DNA from: Treponema sp.
Lineage (GTDB): Bacteria > Spirochaetota > Spirochaetia > Treponematales > Breznakiellaceae
DNA length: 35,711 nt
NCBI GenBank assembly: GCA_012517385.1
Contig: JAAYUZ010000032.1
Location: 1-35,711, forward strand
Reading direction: 5' to 3'
Shown: positions 32,318-35,711 of the stretch, piece after piece
How the letters are laid out: the number at the start of each line of letters is the position of its first letter
Position numbering within the stretch: position 1 is the first letter of the stretch
Notes under the pieces: generated by a model
Seen by the model: only the letters and a program-made list of their open reading frames with translations
Databases searched by the model: none
Told to the model about the DNA's origin: nothing
Position numbers and translations under genes: made by a program

Positions 32318-33940
32318 ATGGATACAATGCAGCTAATGAGCATCCTGGAGCTGGAGACTGAACTTCTCAGGACAGAATATCCCTATCTTTCTCCCGAGCA
32401 TGACCCGGACATAGAACGGTACTATGATCTCCGTTCCCTGGGGCGGTCTGCGGATGCACTGGTGCTGTATCAGAGCCGGCTGGTTCCCCGGTATCCCGAT
32501 GAGCAATTCAGAACCCAGATTCTCCGGGCCTATCGTACCCGTTCACCCCAATACGGATTATTGCTTCAGCAGGCCTACCATCAGCTGGGTCAGCGAGTCC
32601 TGGAACGGACCAAAAAAATTATTAAATATATAGCAGTTAAGGCTGATTCGTTTGATGCAACCGATGTATATTCGACGATTAAAACCGCCGATGCAATCTT
32701 AGCACTCCTCCCGCGGGAACGCTTTGAGGCTGTTATGGCCATAGAGCGATTACATCGCTATGCGGAGCGTCTTCGGTACTGTGAAAAATCGATGGCAAAG
32801 GCTGAGGCCCTCATCCGGGCCTATGTTACCGAGGCCCTTTCTATCGTGGAAGAGGAACGGCAACGCCGCAGGGAAGAGCAGGAACGGGCCCAGGCGGAGG
32901 AACGGCGCCGGCTTGTTGCCAGGGATAAGGCTGAACTGCTCAAACAACAGTGGATGGCAGGGGCACACTCCCGGCAGCAGGCTCTCGAGGCTGCCCAGCG
33001 GCGAAACAAGCTGCTCAAAGGGAGCTGCCTTCATGAACGGCCGCCCCAGGTGCACATCGACCTGAATGCAATTCGCTTTTCAGCTGCTGATCTTGCGAGA
33101 ATTCAGATACCGCCGACCCTCACCCGTATTGAAGATAAAACCCTTGCTTTTTGCTTTAAGTATTGGAACCTGATTCATGATGCTGCTTTTGAGCGGATAC
33201 TCTTTTTATATTCGAGAAAATACAATTCCAAACATTACGAAGTGTTTTCTGTTATTCAGCGGGGCAGACTCAGTGGCAAACGGGATGAGGAAATTCTGGC
33301 CGCAGTAATGAGCATCTTGATTACCGGCTACTATTATTCTATCCAGGGGGATAGGTATCTACAGCAGCAATGGGCTCTTTTAAAAGCAAAGCTTGAGGGT
33401 ACTGAAAAACCGGCAGCCCCTGAGCTGAAGCGCACCGCGGTCCGCCGCCGAAACGCAATGAAGGGGCTTACAAGGCGTCCTAAAGCAGCAACAGGCACAG
33501 CGCGCACCCCCTCGCCAGCAGCAGCGGAAACCAATTCCCCATCGAAAACGGAGGTACAGGGTACTGGGCGAGACCTGGTGACCAGGAATATGGCCAAGGT
33601 TGAAACTAGACCACAAGCCCTCGAAGTTCCGGTACGCCGCTTCTCCGTTTCTGAGCGGCTGATGCAGCTTTCCGGCCGATCCTACGATGTCTACCAGGAC
33701 CTCTTTTTATCCCATGCCCGAAACGCAATCCGCCGGGTGCTTGGCAAGGGCCGGGGGCTATTCTTCTCTCTCCCAGCGGAGGCGGAAGATCTGGTCTATG
33801 AGTACCTGAAACGGAATTACAGCAACCCCTATATGAACTGGGAACAAAGTCAGGAGCAAAAACAGCTTGAAGCCCTGGGCTTTTCACTTTCTAAAATCGA
33901 AGCGGTTATTGATGAGTGTTATAAAATAATGGAAAAATAA
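32318..33940 (+). CDS. unrecognised cytoplasmic protein with coiled coil
   Basis: I do not recognise this family. The 540-residue product has no signal peptide or membrane helix. The first 170 residues are helical and rich in Arg and Tyr (YPYLSPEHDPDIERYYDLRS, LVLYQSRLVPRYPDEQFR). A charged coiled coil follows at about 175-230 (E-E-E-R-Q-R-R-R-E-E-Q-E-R-A and onward). A second helical part at about 255-360 contains FCFKYWNLIHDAAFERILFLYSRK in pieces such as KYWNLIHDAAFERILF. A Pro/Ala/Thr-rich disordered linker (about 365-440) precedes a C-terminal helical domain (ERLMQLSGRSYDVYQDLFL to the end). In-frame ATGs at 32318, 32327 and 32336 are possible starts, none with a ribosome site; a start at 32237 would overlap the glpK start and is less likely. 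It is transcribed away from glpK. Confidence 0.75.
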   Translation: MDTMQLMSILELETELLRTEYPYLSPEHDPDIERYYDLRSLGRSADALVLYQSRLVPRYPDEQFRTQILRAYRTRSPQYGLLLQQAYHQLGQRVLERTKKIIKYIAVKADSFDATDVYSTIKTADAILALLPRERFEAVMAIERLHRYAERLRYCEKSMAKAEALIRAYVTEALSIVEEERQRRREEQERAQAEERRRLVARDKAELLKQQWMAGAHSRQQALEAAQRRNKLLKGSCLHERPPQVHIDLNAIRFSAADLARIQIPPTLTRIEDKTLAFCFKYWNLIHDAAFERILFLYSRKYNSKHYEVFSVIQRGRLSGKRDEEILAAVMSILITGYYYSIQGDRYLQQQWALLKAKLEGTEKPAAPELKRTAVRRRNAMKGLTRRPKAATGTARTPSPAAAETNSPSKTEVQGTGRDLVTRNMAKVETRPQALEVPVRRFSVSERLMQLSGRSYDVYQDLFLSHARNAIRRVLGKGRGLFFSLPAEAEDLVYEYLKRNYSNPYMNWEQSQEQKQLEALGFSLSKIEAVIDECYKIMEK

Positions 33941-33950
33941 GCCAACACCC

Positions 33951-34538
33951 TTACATCGGGATCCGGCCGCGGAAACTCCGGGAAAGGGTGAGCCGATCCG
34001 CATATTCCAGGTCGCCCCCAACCGGGAGCCCCGAAGCCAGCCGTGAAACCTGTACCCCGGTCTCTTTTAAAATTTTGTGTAAATACAGGGCCGTGGTATC
34101 CCCTTCGACGGTGGGGTTTAATGCCAGGATGATCTCCCTAATGCCTCCCCTGCGGATCCGGTTCATGAGCTGACCTATGGCCAGTTTGTCCGGACCGATG
34201 CCGTCCAGGGGCGCTATAAGCCCCCCAAGCACATGGTAGCGGCCGTGGAATTCATGGCCCTCTTCGATTACCCGCACATCCTGGGCCCGTTCCACCACAC
34301 AGAGTACACTCTGGTCTCTTCCGGGATCCTGGCAGATTGGGCAGGGGTCCGATTCGGTAAAACTGCCACATACGGAACAGCGCCTGATATGATCGTGCAG
34401 GCTCTGCAGTTCCTCCGCCAGCTGCCGGGCATAGCTGGGGTCCGCATCAAGAATAAAATAGGCTAGCCTCCCGGCGGTTTTTTTCCCGATACCCGGTAAT
34501 TTGGTGAGGAGGCCTACCAGCCGATCGATAGCGTTCAT
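33951..34538 (-). CDS. recR: recombination protein RecR
   Basis: RecR works with RecF/RecO to load RecA onto gapped DNA. The 195-residue protein is of standard length. It has the helix-hairpin-helix LPGIGKKTAGRLAYFIL near the N-terminus, a four-cysteine zinc finger in CSVCGSFTESDPCPICQD, and a Toprim domain with VCVVERAQDVRVIEEG and YHVLGGLIAPLDGIGPD. Its ATG shares a base with the ybaB stop (TAATG). The order dnaX-ybaB-recR is conserved in many bacteria. It ends ten bases from the stop of the convergent coiled-coil gene. Confidence 0.97.
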   Translation of the reverse strand: MNAIDRLVGLLTKLPGIGKKTAGRLAYFILDADPSYARQLAEELQSLHDHIRRCSVCGSFTESDPCPICQDPGRDQSVLCVVERAQDVRVIEEGHEFHGRYHVLGGLIAPLDGIGPDKLAIGQLMNRIRRGGIREIILALNPTVEGDTTALYLHKILKETGVQVSRLASGLPVGGDLEYADRLTLSRSFRGRIPM

Positions 34539-34855
34539 TAAAAGCCCAGCATCCCCGGATTTATGCCCATACTTCCCGCCATGGCACCATATTCGCTCTG
34601 TAAGGTTTCTTTTACCTTTTCCATTGCATCGGTAAAGGCCGCTTTAATGAGATCCTGTAGAAGGGGAATATCGTCGGCATTCACTGCTTCGGGAGCAAGC
34701 CGGACCGCCAGGACCTCCATGCGGCCGTTCATATCAATCTGGGCCATTCCACCACCGGCCGAACCGGTAACCACAATGGTTCCGAGGCGCTGCTGCATGG
34801 CTGCCATCTGTTCCTGTATTTTCTGAGCGTTTTTTAGTATTTCAAAGGGATTCAT
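34538..34855 (-). CDS. ybaB: YbaB/EbfC nucleoid-associated protein
   Basis: The 105-residue protein belongs to the YbaB/EbfC family of small DNA-binding dimers; the Borrelia homologue EbfC binds DNA broadly and affects nucleoid structure. It has an N-terminal helix MNPFEILKNAQKIQEQMAAM, the strand pattern VVTGSAGGGMAQIDMNGRME, and LLQDLIKAAFTDAMEKVKE, with a Gly/Met-rich tail. The start is ATG 34855, nine bases after AGGAG; ATG 34861 is a close alternative. It lies between dnaX and recR and overlaps recR by one base. Confidence 0.95.
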   Translation of the reverse strand: MNPFEILKNAQKIQEQMAAMQQRLGTIVVTGSAGGGMAQIDMNGRMEVLAVRLAPEAVNADDIPLLQDLIKAAFTDAMEKVKETLQSEYGAMAGSMGINPGMLGF

Positions 34856-34872
34856 ATCCATCAACTCCTCTC

Positions 34873-35711
34873 CTATTTTATCCGTACAATGGTGCCCCGA
34901 AAGAGCTTCCGAACGGTTTCCACCGCAGGGGGAATCTGGTTGTCGACTCCCGGTTCTCCCCCTGCTAAATCCTTCGGTTCCACCATAGTAATTGCAATCT
35001 GTAATTGGGTGTAACCCATCTGGTGCAAGGCTCCACTGATACTATGCTTTTCTTTTTGCAGCAAGTCCGCACTTAGCCTGTCTCTGGCTGGAATAATTAG
35101 GGAAGGCCCTTCAGGATTATCCAGTTCTAATCGCCAATCCGCGGTTTTTTCCAGGCCCGAAGCAAGCATGCCCCGTTCTTTCTTTAACAGGTTGATGAGC
35201 TCCTGCCGCAGCTCGGATATCTGGTCTGGTTCAAGATGCCGACCTTTGGGTGCCCCTTGAGCCTGAGCTTCAGTCTGTTCCGTAAGTGACGCTGGTACCG
35301 CCGGTTCCGCCGGTGCTATCGCTTCAGCCGGTGCCGGTGCTACGACCGGTGCTATCCTTGCCGCCGAAGCTGCCGGTGCCATCGTTGCAGCTGGTACCAC
35401 CGGTGCCGCAGCCCCAGCCCCAGCAGTGCCCACCGCAGCTGTTGTATTCTCAACGTGGTTCCCAATCTTTGAACCCTGGTCAGGGAACCCGTTATAATCC
35501 CGCTGGCTCGCCCTGGCAGCAAGATATTGTTTAAACCCCTCTGTTAATGATGGAGCCCTTTCGATTCCCGCCTGTGATGCCCCTGTGGATATTGGCTCCT
35601 GTAATCTGGCATAGGTTTCTGGTGCCTTCCGGTCTGCGCTTGTCCGGGGCTGTGGGTCAAACGCAGCTGTCTGGAAGGCACCCCTATGAGGGTTTAGGAT
35701 GCTGCTCCTCA
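34873..35711 (-). CDS. dnaX: DNA polymerase III subunit gamma/tau, C-terminal part
   Basis: The reading frame is open from the right edge to a TAG at 34873-34875, so the gene is cut by the window and only the last 279 codons or so are seen. This part has no AAA+ motifs. It consists of a disordered region, an Ala/Pro/Val repeat (35284-35433) and a C-terminal domain with DQISELRQELINLLKKERG, LDNPEGPSLIIPARDRLSA and LHQMGYTQLQIAITMVEPK, resembling the tau end that contacts the polymerase. The name rests largely on its position directly upstream of ybaB and recR. A GTG at 35433 is not a real start. There are 11 bases between its stop and the first ybaB ATG. Confidence 0.75.
   Translation of the reverse strand, partial: RSSILNPHRGAFQTAAFDPQPRTSADRKAPETYARLQEPISTGASQAGIERAPSLTEGFKQYLAARASQRDYNGFPDQGSKIGNHVENTTAAVGTAGAGAAAPVVPAATMAPAASAARIAPVVAPAPAEAIAPAEPAVPASLTEQTEAQAQGAPKGRHLEPDQISELRQELINLLKKERGMLASGLEKTADWRLELDNPEGPSLIIPARDRLSADLLQKEKHSISGALHQMGYTQLQIAITMVEPKDLAGGEPGVDNQIPPAVETVRKLFRGTIVRIK
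35284..35433 (-). repeat. Ala/Pro/Val low-complexity repeat in dnaX
   Basis: The 150 bases encode about 50 residues made almost entirely of Ala, Pro, Val, Gly and Glu (for example APVVPAATMAPAASAARIAP). The DNA repeats short units such as GCCGGTGC and ACCGCCGG. It is a likely flexible hinge between tau domains and may vary in length between strains. Confidence 0.65.

Noticed and set aside
32239-32343. 35-residue N-terminal extension of glycerol kinase
   Set aside because: It lies upstream of the extended -10 promoter, and the ATG at 32238 has GGAGGT and starts the family homology.
1-35711. tRNA, rRNA, CRISPR, insertion sequence or phage genes
   Set aside because: I looked for cloverleaf-like ends, regularly spaced repeats, transposase and integrase motifs and terminal inverted repeats, and found none by eye.

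Overview
The window looks like chromosomal backbone from a spirochete, most likely a Treponema-like organism of the free-living or gut group. This is inferred from several features together: a cyclophilin-FKBP fusion of the kind known from Treponema denticola, a long BB0727-type phosphofructokinase, Treponema-style ApbE and immunophilin envelope proteins, and a dnaX-ybaB-recR cluster. Base composition is fairly even and moderately GC-rich. I saw no insertion sequence, phage gene, CRISPR array, tRNA or rRNA. No gene-free stretch exceeds 300 bases; the longest is about 200 bases, between the edge gene and trpE.

Bases 1-7060 hold the 5' end of a divergent TetR-type regulator, a paired palindromic operator, and a compact tryptophan operon trpE-trpGD-trpCF-trpB-trpA. 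Two pairs of its enzymes are fused and every junction overlaps. The TrpC domain carries a repeat-derived insertion of about 60 residues. Bases 7086-9727 (minus strand) hold slyX-like, nifU-like and ygiQ genes. Bases 9890-12618 hold a phosphofructokinase gene overlapping a LarA-like (nickel-pincer racemase family) gene. A SprA-like metallopeptidase gene follows, then a minus-strand pair: a SpoU/TrmH RNA methyltransferase and a membrane histidine kinase.

Bases 15425-17120 encode an AlaX editing protein and a PduO-type cobalamin adenosyltransferase. Bases 17239-24270 form a complete efflux operon: a tandem TetR-TetR regulator behind a promoter with a 30-bp operator, an outer-membrane TolC-like protein, a lipoprotein membrane-fusion protein, an RND pump and a small PII-like protein. 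Next come an inositol monophosphatase (minus) and an ApbE flavin transferase lipoprotein (plus) with an unusual structured leader.

Bases 26291-30637 (minus) look like one operon: a large hybrid histidine kinase with a degenerate N-terminal receiver and a degenerate Hpt domain, the cyclophilin-FKBP fusion, and a PIN-domain protein. Glycerol kinase (minus) diverges from a 540-residue coiled-coil protein I do not recognise. The window ends in recR, ybaB and the 3' part of dnaX (all minus).

The most unusual items are the tandem TetR protein with its operator and the PII-like protein closing the same operon, the kinase with non-phosphorylatable end domains co-transcribed with an immunophilin fusion and an orphan PIN protein, the TrpC insertion, and several promoters lying so close to start codons that leaderless or near-leaderless mRNAs are predicted. 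All functional statements come from motif recognition by eye; no database search was run.
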